This document shows, piece after piece, positions 38,565 through 51,800 of a stretch of 64,000 nt of DNA. The DNA lies in NCBI GenBank assembly GCA_905331475.1, contig CAJNYU010001802.1, forward strand, positions 62,001-126,000, written 5' to 3'. A program made the translations under genes and the position numbers. Each line of letters starts with the position of its first letter. Position 1 is the first letter of the stretch. The stretch comes from Rotaria socialis. Lineage: Eukaryota; Rotifera; Eurotatoria; Philodinida; Philodinidae. The notes under the pieces are model-generated. The model made no database searches. It was not told the DNA's origin and worked only from the letters and a program-made list of their open reading frames with translations.

Positions 38565-40690
38565 TCATAGGAGTTCTGTTTTTGCCGATGCGTTATTTTT
38601 TTTTGAAAGCTCTACTACTCAGTCAACGAGATAGATAAAAATTTTGTCTAATAACAAATGCTCTCTTATCACTTTCTGGAGATAACATTCATATATACTT
38701 CATCGTATGATGTTAACGAGAAATATTTCTAAAAAAATAAAACCATGCGTTGTGAATGAAATCGAGTAGAATTTTTACATTTAAATTTATTTCTTCTTAG
38801 TTGCCATCAGAAATTTTTTAAATAAAAACATATTATGGAATCCTATTCTTTTCATGCCTCTCGATCAATAAAAGGTGTGCAAAAAAGAATACCATTTTAG
38901 TTCAATTATATTTCTTTATATGCACAGACCGAACGTGTTCAATCTGTTGAAAGAGTCTTTATTTTATACAGTAGCCAACGGACATTTAACAAAAAAAGCT
39001 TTTTATTCACGTACAGAAAGAGAATAGAATTGATGATCGAAAAAAACTGCTGCATACTCTGATACAGTGAACTGTTTATCCAATGGATTAAGTGTAGATA
39101 CAGGTGATGAGAGGTTTTTTTCTTCGTTTCTTTTCTTGTTGGAAAAATAACCTTCGCGAACTCTTCACTCTTGTATTGTTCATCGATAACTTCGTGCTTT
39201 TATTTTCGTCAAACGGACAGAAAGAAGGAGAAGAAAAAAATGAAGAATTTTGTTGTTCACTCCTTTGTCAAAGTACGCACGTTGACAACGTATTAAGATC
39301 GATTGTCTTCGCATATTAATTTTTCGTTCAATCATATTCAAATAATAAAAGAAATAATTCAACATGAATTGATAAAGTCGTCAGATTTGACAGCCACCAG
39401 CTTACAACATTGTTAAAGTATTTCTTCGCAGAAAATGAAGATTTACTAACATAAAAACATGCGTGCAATCATTCACCTCGTGTTTTAGTTTCGTTGTCAT
39501 CAAAAAAAAAAAAATATATATATATACATATATATATATATACATTTTATGCATGCCTTTTCAATGGTCGTTCATAAGGTTTCAACGAACAAATATAGTA
39601 AATGGATGAAAAAAAATAGTTCATTTGTTCATAAAGTGTTCACTTAAAAACACCTTCGAAATCATGAAGATTATCATACGTATTATTTTTTCCAAAACAG
39701 AACATTTCAAATGAGTCTTCTACTTTTTTTGTGTGCGTGTCTCGTCGTACTGCCCATTGTCCCACATAAATAGAGAGATCAAGGTTCATTCAGATTACTA
39801 ACGGTTAACAGATACGGTCACCGCCATCATCTCGTGTATTTTTCCTCATTATTATTTTTCTTCTTCTCGATTGTTTTTTATTTGTGTATATTCATGTCCA
39901 TCTAGTGTCTGTTCTATCCGAATGATAGAATAGCACAAGAGAAAGGGAAAGAAAAGGCACCTCACAATTGTATTGAACATGGGAAGAAAAGAAGAAAAAA
40001 AATCCTCATAAATTCCGGGGTCGTTCTCTTTCGGTATGTATTCTACGATATTTATTTTGTATATATATATATATATTGGGCTCTTAGTTCGCAGCGACGA
40101 CGAGAGTATAGCACAAAAAAAATATGAATACTATGGTAGAAAAAGAAGAAAGAATAGAAAAATGGCGTCGTCATCGTTCATCGTCGACCGATGGTCAAGT
40201 CGCCCCGACGAGAAACACAATTAGACATTTGTATGTATATGTATGTATATACATACATAAAAAAAGAAAAAAAAGAAAAAAAACGAGGCCTATGCGAATG
40301 CACACCCGTTTATGCAGAAGGAAAAGAAAAGGAAAAGATGTTCTTCTTTTCTGCTTTGCGCGCCGTCGTCCATCTCGAAAAAGCCATTTCTGAACCTGCC
40401 ATTATTATACAAAAAGAGAAGGAGAGAACAAGAAATCTTGCTTGTACACGAACCAAGAGAGGAAAAAAGAGAATGGAGGCACGAGAGGGAAAGAGAGAAA
40501 GAGCGATCACAAAAACAAACGAGAGAGAGGACAAGACGACGAACAAAAACACACACGCCACTCTAACTGGGACCAAATCATTTTATATATATGTACATAT
40601 ATGTTTTAGAAAGATTCATCTGAATAGACACTATATATTCCTAATCAGTGCTTATCTAGTAATACAATTTTTTGTAGAGTTAAAAAAAAA
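38565..40690. other. Low-complexity interval upstream of hunchback
   Basis: Contains (TA)n runs at about 39512-39545 and 40058-40076 and a purine-rich tract at 40255-40550. ORFs there are by-products of GA-rich sequence on both strands. TTTTTGTAG at 40668-40676 is an acceptor-like site 14 bp before the hunchback ATG. Confidence 0.6.
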
Positions 40691-43685
40691 ATGCAGCATA
40701 CATCTTCAACGCCTCCAACATTAATTGAAAACTTTAAAATGATACCTATGTCAACACCGAGTATTTCCGATGTTACAACACCTAATGATACTTCATATGT
40801 AAGATGCGACAAAAAAGAAAAGTCGAAGAGGATTTTCCCACTTCAATTTTTTTGTGTTTAGTCTTCACTTTTACTAAAAAAGAAATTAGCTATGTTTGAT
40901 AATTCATCGACTTCAACGGATATGTCCATCTCCCATGATACGAACAATTCACCAGTTTCTGTAAGTGATCATGTTTTATTTTTATTTTTCGAAAGACATA
41001 TGATTGTTTTTTTACCGCAAAATCTAGTTAATCAAACCATCAAGTACAACTTTATCGATCAATGAGAATGAACCTATCAAAAGTGCGAGTCGTGTATGTA
41101 GAAAAAAAATCATATGATGACAACCTGTCTTGTTACTAATTGGAACTTTTCTTCGTTTTTTCTTTTGAACAGCGCCGTAAACCACTTCGACCTTGGTCAT
41201 TGTCTGCACGTGTCGAAAGACCAAACTCGGTATGTTATCTTATATATCATCGAGTCGATGCGTTATAGAATGAACTATTTCCATTCCGAGTCAATACATA
41301 GAGAGGCACACAATCAGATATTAACTGTTTATTTTGATCGGAATCATTACCCAAGTAGAACATCAATCTACTCACGCTAATCTCTCGAATAGAACATCAT
41401 TTTCATGTGCATGCAAATATTTCGAATAATTAATTTTAATTCTATAGATTATTCAATCGAATAATGATGCCATTGAACCTATCAGTGATACTGATGATGA
41501 CAATAATCAAATGGTAAAACTTCACAATTTTAATTCTATTCATAAATTATTTCGCTCTGTGTATCAAATTAGGAAAGGAAAGAATCACCTGTGAATAATG
41601 AAATTGCTAATAGTAATATCGATGATGACGATTTATTGGTATGAAAATAAGCTACTATTGTTATTTTCTGATAAAAAATAATTTCCAAAAAAATCTTTAG
41701 CATAATGAATGGCCGAAACAATTATCGACAATCGAAGAAATTTTAAAATTATACCGTGTTGAAACCAACGGATTAGTACAATGTATTCGATGTGGTTGCA
41801 ATGCTAATCAAGATAATTTACTTGATCATGTCTCTATTCATTATCCATATAAATGTTATTCATGCGGGTAAATCAGAAATTTTTAATTTTTATTCTCACC
41901 GAATAAATTCGTTGCCAATAGATTCTATTCAACTTCATCAGCGGGTCTTGATGAACATAATCGCACTCATATATCTAATACTCTTCAAAAATCTGCACTT
42001 ATCGAAGAAATTCCAATAGCTTTACCAACACCAATAAAACCCACTGAACCATTAAATGGCACTAACAGTGAAAAATCAACTCCATCAAGTAAAGCTAAAG
42101 TTCATCGATGTCGACAATGTTCATATGTATCTAGCGTTAAAGTATGATGAAATCACAGAAATAAAAAAAGAAATGTATCGATAGATTCTTTTTCATATAA
42201 TCAATAGGAAGAATATTGGGCACATCATCGAGTACATATACGAGCCGATAAAGTTCTTGAGTGTCCAAGTTGTCCATTTGTGACCGAATACAAACATCAT
42301 CTTGAATATCATTTACGTAATCATCTTGGTTCAAAGCCATTTAAATGTTCAAAGTAAAATTTCTGTCTTTTTAGAATCCGAATTTTTTTATTTCATTATA
42401 GATGTGAATATGCATGTGTAAATTTATCAATGTTACGTTCACATAAAAAATCTCACTTTCGCCATTTACTATTTAAATGCTTAAATTGTTCATTTGAATC
42501 GAAACAGTATCAAGCATTACAAGAACATCTACAAACCGAAGGGCATGAACCGTTTTTAGATGAGAATATTGAAGAATTTCTTAAAGAATATTCAAGTGGA
42601 AATCTTACATCATTGACTGCAACAAATAACAATAGTAATTCATCATCGTCAACACCACCGACACTTGTACCAACACCATCAATACAAAAAAATAATAATT
42701 GTCCATCAACAGCACAGAAACGTAAGGCAATGTCGAATATATCTGCACCAATGCCTGTTAAACGAACATCATCTATATCATCAATGGACTCATCTTCGGG
42801 CGCTATATCACCAATCTCAAGTGATGAACATCAAATGGATAATCAACAGATAACAACACCAACATCAGTTCCATCTTCGTCAATATCACTGGTGTGTACT
42901 CTATGCGATTATGTTGCTGCATCAAAAGAAGGTCTCGGTGTACATTTATTTCAACATGCTTGTAAAAAAAGTGATCTTCTCAATCGATCACTATTAGCTA
43001 GCATGAATATTGATCCGGCAACGAAACTCATGGAATTGTTCAATGGGAAAATTGCATCATTTACAAATGCAAACGGAATCGCCGGACAAGTAATTATAGC
43101 ATAGAGAGAGAGAGAGAGAGATTGTTCTAGAAACATAAAATTGTTATTTATTTTTAGTTAAACGATTTTCTTGGTCCCTATCAACAATTTCTGACACAAC
43201 AACTTCAAGCTCATTTAGCTTCAACTAGTTCGTTATCATCGACACCTACGAATGTTCATCATTATCATCTCGATAATAATAATAATCATGCGCAAACACC
43301 GCCACCATCATTACTCAATGGTAGTTATTCTCTATTATCATCATGTATTAAAAATGAACCAAATGAAAATTCACATCCATCTACTAAACGACAACGAAAA
43401 GAACAAGGTTCCTATGCATCCTATTCAACAGATAGTGGCAGTAATGATGAACGAAATATAAATTATGTTGATCAACAAACGCAAGTTGATGAATGGCAAA
43501 TAAAACGCTTATTTGAATGCTTTCATTGTGAAATTATTTTCAAAGATTTTGCAATGTACTGTACACACAAACAATTACATTATTCGTCCGATAATCCTTT
43601 TCGTTGCGCACAATGTGGTGAACAAAAAGCAAATAAATATGATTTTTTTGTACATGTTGCACAACAAGCTCATGATCTGACCTGA
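40691..43685 (+). CDS. hb: Hunchback-type C2H2 zinc-finger transcription factor
   Basis: Eleven exons (40691-40798, 40862-40960, 41028-41093, 41173-41229, 41448-41513, 41573-41638, 41701-41867, 41922-42141, 42208-42353, 42402-43089, 43158-43685) join in frame into 736 aa. Nine C2H2 fingers are visible. The central block matches Hunchback fingers closely: CPSCPFVTEYKHHLEYHL, FKCSKCEYACVNLSMLRSHK and KCLNCSFESKQYQALQEHL. The C-terminal pair (FECFHCEIIFKDFAMYCTHK and CAQCGEQKANKYDFFVHVA) corresponds to Hunchback's terminal dimerisation fingers. Between them lie Ser/Thr/Asn-rich linkers. The N-terminal six exons are short (57-108 bp), acidic and serine-rich, and least certain. Hunchback proteins regulate neural and mesodermal development across bilaterians. 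No lesions seen. Confidence 0.88.
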
Positions 43686-43873
43686 GTAGTAAAAAATGAA
43701 TCAACAACATTATCTTTTTCTTTTTCTTCTTGGCATTTAGTTCTTTTGGTTTGTACATGTCTTTTGTTGCTGTTGATTTTTTTTTCGTTTTTTCTTTTGC
43801 CATGACATTGAAAAGCGCGAAACAGAAAAAAGAATGAAGTTCGCATTGTTTTTTTTTTGGCTGTTTTTATTGT

Positions 43874-44494
43874 TTATGAAAAAATATCTTTACGACGATC
43901 ACCGTATGTTTCTAAAAGTTCTTCATCGACCATAAATGTTGTTAATTTCTTTTCCGATGCTTGAACGCTATTAACACGATGTTCGAGATCAGCTAAAAGT
44001 TTATCGATTTCAATATGATGATCAAGTAAATGGGATTCAAGATAATCTTGCACGTTGGCATCTTTAGCATTATCGGCTTCGCCATGACAACGAACAACTT
44101 CATCCCATACGGCTTTATTTTGACGACGAGCTTCTGTTAGGCCTTGATAGATATCAAGGACGCCGGCTAATTCACGATGAATTTCGATGCCATCTTTTTT
44201 AATTAATCGCACAATTGGAGCTTTGCGTAAGGCAAGAAATTTAACAAGATCGTGAGCTTTCGATGAATCATCATCGCTTAATTTTGTGAATAAACTTGAA
44301 AAACCCGGATAGGCATTTGTTGTACCGAATTTCGATGATAATTGAAGATAATTATATGAAACGGCAAGTTCTTCAGTTGCTAAATCACTTAAGCATTGAC
44401 CTATACCAGCACTTAGTGATATTGCCGATGTTTGAGCGAAAGCAACGAACGAAATTATAACAGCAAGAACATGAATTGTTTGCGTCATTATCAT
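43874..44494 (-). CDS. Secreted ferritin-like protein with altered ferroxidase site
   Basis: A single-exon ORF of 206 aa from the ATG at 44494 (a second Met lies two codons on). Residues 1-24 are a signal peptide (TIHVLAVIISFVAFAQTSA). The rest fits the four-helix ferritin subunit: EELAVSYNYLQLSSKFG (helix A), GFSSLFTKLSDDDSSKAHDL (helix B), DIYQGLTEARRQNKAVWDEV (helix C) and DYLESHLLDHHIEIDKLLAD (helix D). By eye alignment with H-chain ferritin, the helix A Glu and Tyr ligands are kept. The helix B EEREH positions read DDSSK and the helix D Gln reads His, so the diiron site looks degenerate, like an L-type or storage-only subunit. Secretion is common for invertebrate ferritins. No iron-responsive element hairpin was established. 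Confidence 0.88.
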   Translation of the reverse strand: MIMTQTIHVLAVIISFVAFAQTSAISLSAGIGQCLSDLATEELAVSYNYLQLSSKFGTTNAYPGFSSLFTKLSDDDSSKAHDLVKFLALRKAPIVRLIKKDGIEIHRELAGVLDIYQGLTEARRQNKAVWDEVVRCHGEADNAKDANVQDYLESHLLDHHIEIDKLLADLEHRVNSVQASEKKLTTFMVDEELLETYGDRRKDIFS

Positions 44495-45016
44495 GTACGT
44501 GTGTTCGGAAGCTAGTTCGTTAGAAGAATAAATGCTCCATGATTGTGCAAAGACACAAGAGAAAACAGATGATAAAAAGGTGCATGACTGATAACAAATC
44601 AAAATATTTCATAAACATTCGCCAACATCGTATACTTTTTGTTCTTATCAAATGTTTTTGTTTTTTCGAGTTTCTTCTAGTTGCATAGGCTATCAGAGTA
44701 TATAGAATTTTCTATCCGGAATATTTTTTGGAAGTTTTGAAAGTAATTTGCACTAAAAGTATACTGTAGACTACTGATCGCATCTAGTTTGACATATGTT
44801 TTCAGATGAACATCTCAGAAAATATTATCATTAGCTATAGCAATTAGATATCCACTACAATTGTCTATACGTTGATTGATTTCGTCAAAGGCGAAACTTC
44901 TCAGATGTTACATTGGAAACGATGATGAAGACTATTCCTGGATATCAATATACGGATTAGTTCTAGTATGCAGCAAAGAAGAGCTTCAGATCTATTCATT
45001 TGTTTACATGATTTTA
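44495..45016. other. Intergenic
   Basis: No coding signal beyond the upstream extension of the ferritin frame, which contains a non-hydrophobic leader and is better read as 5' UTR. Confidence 0.55.
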
Positions 45017-47947
45017 TTATTTCTTTTTGCCTTTTAATGTTAGTTTCATTCGAAAGTTTTTTATACGAAATTGCTTTGGTACTTGTGGAATGCGTACATT
45101 TTTAATCACAGGTTTGACAAACGAAGATGTTCTTAATGATTGATCTTGATGCTCAAATACTTGTTCAATCGCCTTATACGTTCGAGCCGCATCCAAACAG
45201 TCAGATGAAACGGTCTTTTCTTGATTTGCAAGTGATTGTTGATAGACCGAAAACGCTTGCACGTTGTCATTCATAGTTTGATATAGCTGCCAAAGATTGG
45301 TAAAGGAAGTGGCCAAATCGAGATGATTTGTAGGCAGAGTTTTTAGTCGAATTTCGAGTGCTTTCCGGTAGAATAAAAGTGCATTCGTGTTATCTTGTGT
45401 TTTCTGATAGGTTGAAGCTATACTATTGTAGCAATTAGCTAAATTGGGATGATTAGGTGAAAGTGCTTTTTCATAGATTTCAAGCGCTTGTTTGTGAAAC
45501 GATAATGCGGTTTCGTATTCTTTTTTATTATCGTACACTAAACCAAGATTGTTGAAAGTTGTAGCTAAATCCGGATGATTCGGAGGAAGTGTTGCTCGTT
45601 CGATTTCCAGAGTTTTCTCATAATACGAAATTGCTTCCGTATATTGGCCCATTGCGTCATAAACAGAGCCCAGATTATTGTACGAAGTCGCTAATATTCG
45701 ATGTCCCGGAGGCAATGATTTTTGTCGAATCTCAAGAGCTTTTTCCTGTGATGCAAGTGCTTTCGAATATTCTCCCATATTATTATAGAGTATACCAATA
45801 TTACTGTGCGATATCGCTAAATGAGGATGATTTGATGAAAGCGTTTTTTCTTCAATTTCGAGCGTTTTTTCATAGAATATAAGTGCTTTAGAATACTCGC
45901 CTAAGTTTTGATAAACCGAACCAATATTATTGTAAGATATTGCCAAGTCTTGATGCAGTGTAGGAAGTGTTTTCTGATAGATTTCTAATGTTTTTTCATA
46001 AAATCCAAGTGCTTTCGAGTAATCACCCATATTATCATGAAGTAAACCAATATTATTAAATGAAATTGCTAAGGAAGGATGATTTGATGGTAATGTTTTT
46101 CGTTCAATCTCGAGCGCGTTTTCGTATGATTCAAGTGCTTTTTCATATTCTCCCATATTCTTATATACTAAACCGATGTTGTTGTAGGAAACAGCTAAAT
46201 GAGGATGATTTTCAGGCAGACTACTTAGCTCGATTTCGAGTGCTTTCTGATGAGATGCAAGTGCTTTCGAATAGTCACCCATTTGTGTATGAACCAAACC
46301 AATGTTGTTGTAAGAAATAGCTAACGATGAATGGTCTGGTGCAAGAGTTTGCCGGTAGATTTCAAGTGATTTTTCATAAAACGACAATGCCTTTTCATAT
46401 TCACCCATATTATTATATACTTGACCAATATTGTTGTAGGATGTTGCTAGATCGGGATGATCTGTAGGAAGAAATTTTTCATAGATTTCCAGTGCTTTCT
46501 CGTGGGATGCAAGTGCTTCTTCATAATCACCTTGATTACGTTTAATCAGTCCCAATTGATGGTGTAATAGTGCTTTCTCATTATCGGCCATATTCAAATC
46601 GAATAAAGCATTGTATACGTGTTCGGCTTTATCAAATTTTCCTAATTTAATAAGAAGCATGCCGAGCCGATGCCAACCTGTCGATCCACGCGTTTCTTCT
46701 CGCATTCGTTCCGTAAGAGCAATAATTTGTTGATTTTTAATACTTGCCAATTTCAGTTCTACTTGATAGAGACGATCGATATTATCGATTTGTTTGATTT
46801 CACCGATGCGAAAAACGGTATGCATAGAAAAGAGAATTTCTTGTTCCGATGTAAAATAACTAACATCATCAATTAATGCAAAAGGGGTTGATAAATTCGA
46901 CGGTTCAATTATCAGTTTAAACAGAATACCAATCGCATCAACATTATTTAAAGCATCTCGAGAAAATTCTAGCGAAACTTTCCGTTTCTTACTTGTTGAT
47001 AAAAAACTATTGAATGACATCAGTCCACCTTTAGCTCTAACCAATTTTTCAAACTCGTCTTTGCACATACCTTGTCCTCGGTACACAATAAACGAACGTT
47101 TTTGTTGATCATTTGATTGTTCTTTATGAAGTTGTTCGATTTGTCGATGAAGATCTTGAATAAAAAATCCCATTTTAATAATGGTATCGACTTCATGAGT
47201 ACGTAAAGCACGATTCAACATGGAATGAACAAAACATGGGTACGTATACCACCAAATGGGGGAATTTTTACGATAACTTTTTTCAAAACCTTCAATAATG
47301 AGTAATTCATTGTCATTGCCTAGATATTGTTCGAGACAATAGGGAACTAAATCTTTAATAGATTGCTCATTATATTTGATTTCTAATATAATTTCTTTGA
47401 GTATTTGTGTATACATAAATGATTGATCGAGTTGATCCAATATTTGATCGGATGCTTCGCTTGCTGTAACAAAACTTATTGGCATAGAATTTTGTTCACA
47501 TTTTTGTGCAGCTGGTTTCAATGAATCGCAAAGCTGCTGAATCTGTGTAAAAACGCCCTTGATTTTTGGCCAATCTTTTACCCATTTTTCATGTTTTTGT
47601 TTACTACCACAGAAAACATAAATCGAATGAAGCTGTTGTATGTCATGTATGTAAGAAATAACCTGTTGACCAAGAGCACCGGATATAATCATAAATACTT
47701 TTTCATCTTTAATATCACTGAGAAAATCAATACATTGATCAACATCATTGAATGTATTGACCGTATTAACAATACTTCGTAATTCATCGACATTATCGCG
47801 CCAATCGTCATCGATAAGATCATCAAGATTTGGATCCAGCCAGACAACGAGAAAATTTTCAATCACGCGAGGATGTGCTCGTAATCGAGTAGTTTTCGAT
47901 TTTTTCTTAGTCGTATAACTTGATGCTTTTGTATTCTTTTCATCCAT
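45017..47947 (-). CDS. ADP-ribosyltransferase-like domain fused to KLC-type TPR array
   Basis: An intronless 976-aa ORF. The ATG at 47947 is the first Met of the frame; upstream it opens only with TTG. Residues 30-165 form an alpha/beta domain (NFLVVWLDPNLDD, KVFMIISGALGQQ, SIYVFCGSKQK). An arginine-type ADP-ribosyltransferase core follows: FIVYRGQG (R290), SFNSFLSTS (S317) and SEQEILF (E368 and E370), a complete R-S-ExE triad. From about residue 420 come about twelve 42-residue TPRs of kinesin-light-chain type (YNNIGLVYKNMGEYEKAL consensus, NHPxLAxSY linkers). A basic tail ends LTLKGKKK. R-S-ExE enzymes transfer ADP-ribose from NAD+ to arginine; TPRs would supply target binding. No signal peptide, so probably cytosolic. 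Cellular substrate unknown. Confidence 0.87.
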   Translation of the reverse strand: MDEKNTKASSYTTKKKSKTTRLRAHPRVIENFLVVWLDPNLDDLIDDDWRDNVDELRSIVNTVNTFNDVDQCIDFLSDIKDEKVFMIISGALGQQVISYIHDIQQLHSIYVFCGSKQKHEKWVKDWPKIKGVFTQIQQLCDSLKPAAQKCEQNSMPISFVTASEASDQILDQLDQSFMYTQILKEIILEIKYNEQSIKDLVPYCLEQYLGNDNELLIIEGFEKSYRKNSPIWWYTYPCFVHSMLNRALRTHEVDTIIKMGFFIQDLHRQIEQLHKEQSNDQQKRSFIVYRGQGMCKDEFEKLVRAKGGLMSFNSFLSTSKKRKVSLEFSRDALNNVDAIGILFKLIIEPSNLSTPFALIDDVSYFTSEQEILFSMHTVFRIGEIKQIDNIDRLYQVELKLASIKNQQIIALTERMREETRGSTGWHRLGMLLIKLGKFDKAEHVYNALFDLNMADNEKALLHHQLGLIKRNQGDYEEALASHEKALEIYEKFLPTDHPDLATSYNNIGQVYNNMGEYEKALSFYEKSLEIYRQTLAPDHSSLAISYNNIGLVHTQMGDYSKALASHQKALEIELSSLPENHPHLAVSYNNIGLVYKNMGEYEKALESYENALEIERKTLPSNHPSLAISFNNIGLLHDNMGDYSKALGFYEKTLEIYQKTLPTLHQDLAISYNNIGSVYQNLGEYSKALIFYEKTLEIEEKTLSSNHPHLAISHSNIGILYNNMGEYSKALASQEKALEIRQKSLPPGHRILATSYNNLGSVYDAMGQYTEAISYYEKTLEIERATLPPNHPDLATTFNNLGLVYDNKKEYETALSFHKQALEIYEKALSPNHPNLANCYNSIASTYQKTQDNTNALLFYRKALEIRLKTLPTNHLDLATSFTNLWQLYQTMNDNVQAFSVYQQSLANQEKTVSSDCLDAARTYKAIEQVFEHQDQSLRTSSFVKPVIKNVRIPQVPKQFRIKNFRMKLTLKGKKK

Positions 47948-48873
47948 CGTGTATAATATGAAATCGTAAATTAATAAATGTTGTTTGATTCGTTTCTCTC
48001 TCAATGTCTTATCGATTGTAAAGTGTGCGACACAAACGGAGAATCTATTTTTTCTCTATCGAGTGTCTACAGACGGCAGTTGCGCTGAGCAACAGAAAAG
48101 GACAAAGTCAACAAAAGTACATCCCCGATAACGAAAGAACGCAACGAAAAAGAAGTAAAGCGAAGCTGCGACGTTAGTGAAATGCGAATGAATTGTATTT
48201 TGTGCAATCATACTCCCCACGGTAGTGCAACCTTGAATGTATGGATTCTGTCAATAGGAGTTTTTGCGAGAAGAACGTAAATCTCATATAGTCTGTATGT
48301 CTTGCAATACATCAGTAAATCTGAAACAAACGAAATAATAAAAACTCTGCATGTGACTTATCTTCGAGATGTTATGCAAACATTTATTATCTGATACTAA
48401 AAGCAAATACTTCTATGGCAATGAAGGTCGATTTTACAAATTCATCATATTCTCTTTCCAGGTTTCTACGAGAAAAATCTACCTGGTCATAGTTAATTTA
48501 CATCGAGCGCACATATCTAATCTATTTTATGACAACCTTGGAATTTTTCTACTACTCGGGAGAGAATTCAAAATTAGACGAACGAACTATCGAGTCGATG
48601 AAAATTGCCAGGAAACATTACTCGACATCGCATTAACGGAAAATTTCCAAATGTAAAAAACTTGTGCATTATGCATCGCTCGATGTCATTCATTCTATCG
48701 TATAAGTGTTGGTAGTTCGGTTTTCTATTATAAACCTATTTATAGACGTGACAGCGAATTCTTTAACAAGCACATCTAACTTTCACTCACATCGTTTAAC
48801 CTAATAAATTATTACGCAATAGTTATGATATATTATAAATTGATGCAACAAATGTTTTGAAAAGTTGCTCCGA
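47948..48873. other. Intergenic between the two ART-like/TPR paralogs
   Basis: No supported gene. The plus-strand ORF at 48369-48656 has no family features. Confidence 0.55.
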
Positions 48874-51800
48874 TTAAGAAAGTTCCATATGAAGATCTTC
48901 TGATATTCTCTGAACATGCCGTTCTATATTCCGTAGGTCTTCATGGAATGAGGGTAGCCGTTCCCTATATATGACTAATGCACGTCGGTAATAATCTAGT
49001 GCAATCTTGGGTTGATCAAGTTCTTCGTACATCTCACCTATTTCAGACAATCTAAGACCAATAGTTTGATCATTTGGTGGTAGAAGTTTGTCAGATATTA
49101 AGAAACTATTCAATCGATACGCAAGAGAGAGTTCATACTGCCTTCTCTTTTTTTGCACTATTGCCAAATCCGAGAGTGTTTTAGCAATGATGAGATCTAG
49201 CGAAGGCAGACTAGCTTCTCTTACACATAAGCATCGTTCTAAATATTCGATGGAAGCATCATAATGGGCCATTCGATAAAAGTTAACAGAGATCCAGGAC
49301 AGACAATCAGCAATTTTCAAACCACAATCGGGGCAGTACTGCTCGAGTAGAACAAGTGCTTCTTGGTAAAAATCCAAGGATTCATCATATTCTGCTTGTT
49401 CAAAGAGAATATTTCCTATTTCCATGACATCAATCGCTATTTTTAATTTATCATTTGGCCGATTTATTTTGACTTTTTCCAACGCTCGCTGTTTAAATGC
49501 TACAGCCTGATCGAATCTCCTTTGCTCTATTAAAATGTTACCTATGTTGTGAAGGCAAGTAGCAATACCCATATGATTCGGTGAATGTTTCTCGTAGGAA
49601 TCCAATGCACGATTATAAAAAGCAGAAGCTTCATTAAATTTTTCTTGACCTTTCAAGCTATGACCAATACCAACGAGACAACCAGCAACACTGACATGAT
49701 TAGATGGGCAATATGTTTCATAGGTTCTCAAAGCTCGGTGATAAAAATCGACAGCTTCCTCATACTTGCTTTGTTGACGTAAGGCATTTCCAATATTACT
49801 GAGAACCACAGCGATACCAGTATGATTCAATGGATCGAATTTCTCGCCCATTGCTAGCGACCGTTGATAGAACTCAATAGCGCCATCATACTTCTCTTGT
49901 CTATATAAGGCCATGCCAATATTATTGAGCATTTTAATGATACTTGTATGATTCAATGAATCGAACTGTTCTCGAATTGCTAACGATCGTTGATAAAAAT
50001 TGACAGCTTCATCATACTTGCTTTGTTGATATAAGGCATTCCCAATATTAATGAGAACCACAGCGATACCATTATGATTCAATGGATCGAACTTTTCTCG
50101 AATTGCTAGCGATCGTTGATAGGATACGATAGCTTCATTATACTTGCTTTGTTGGTATAAGACATTCCCAATATTACTGAGAATCACAGCGATACGAGTA
50201 TGATTCAGCGGATCGTATTTGTAGTCCATTGCTAGCGATCGTTCATAGAACTCAATAGCACCGTCATATTTCTTTTCTTTATATAAGGCCAATCCAATAT
50301 TATTGAGCATTGTAGTGGTATTTGTATGATTCAATGGGTGGAATTTCTCTCGCATTCCTAGTGATCGTTGAAAGAACTCAATAGCTTCATCATACTTCTC
50401 GTGTTGATATAAGACATTCCCAATGCAGGGCAATGATATAGCCAAATCATTACTACGATATTTATAGTTTTTGTCTTGAATAATTAATGCTTGTTGATGA
50501 GAGTGAAAGGCTTCGTCGTATTTTGCTCTCTTCTGAAGAATATTTCCAATGCCAAAGCGACCTGTAGCCATGAGTGCATGTCCAGAAAAATAAAATTTTT
50601 CTCGGGTGACCAACGCTCGCTCAAAACACTGGTACGCTTCTTCGTATTTTCCTTCAGAAAAAGGAATATCGCCAATAGCGCTGAGTATATCAGCAGAGTG
50701 TTTGCTACAAGCTGGTTCAGTATTTATCATTCGATCGTAACATTTTCGTGCTTCAATCCATTCTCCTTTGCATTGAAGAATGTTACCTAGACTCCACTCG
50801 ATTCGTGCAATATCTTCATCATTGCTATTCGAATCGATTAATAAATGTTCCAAGAATTGTTGTGACGGATTCCATAGACCAATATCACACATTAAACGTG
50901 CGAAAAGAATTTTCATACTTAAATTTTCTATTTGACGATGTGTGTCTTCGATATATTTTTGTTTGATAGGTTCGCCATCAGTCGATACTTTTAATGCCAT
51001 GAGCAGTACTTTTTCGCCTGTTTTCACCTTCTCCAATCGAAAAGTTACATTGGAAACGAATCGAATTTCTTTTCCCGATGACAAATCACCCCATTGAATA
51101 GTATCAGTAAAAATGACGTTCTGATTGAGATCGCTTTCGATTTCCAGAAGAACAGGGATCATATCGGCTTGTCTAACAACCTTTATTACTTGAGTTAATG
51201 CAGTCGAACGAATACTAGTGGTCTCCAACAGTCCGTGTATTGCAGCGAGATTGCCTTCATTTTCTTTGAATTTGTCAATTTCATCTTGATTTATTTTCAT
51301 TCTCCGATACACAAACAATGTTTCTTTAGTGGATTGACTCATTTTCCTACGTCCACAAGCAATATTCTCGTTCAGATCCTTTACGAAATATCGAAATTTA
51401 TAGAGCTCATCGAAATCTTCGATTCTCAATGGTTTATTAACAATTTTGTAAAGAAATGATTTTTTCAAATACGATTGAGTGGCTTCGTCTGATCGATATT
51501 CATTTTCAAAATGATCAATCATTTCCAATACTTTAAGATTATCTCGATCGTAGAGTCGACAGGCATCGATCATTTCTTGTTTATTACCAGGAATTTGTAG
51601 GATAACATCGCGTTCCAGTTGAAACCAGAGAAGATCAGTAGTTTGTTTTGATAGGTCTTGTGTTAAACCAGCATTATGATCGACGAAACTAAATCTAACC
51701 ATTTGATTATGAATAAAATTCACTTGTTCTTGAATTTCTAAACAAAGCATATCGAGTTCATCATAAATACCCATTAATTTTGAATGTTTCAGAAATGTCT

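Noticed and set aside
40124..40724. Several long overlapping ORFs on both strands
   Set aside because: Product of a purine-rich low-complexity tract; no domain and the real hunchback start lies at 40691.
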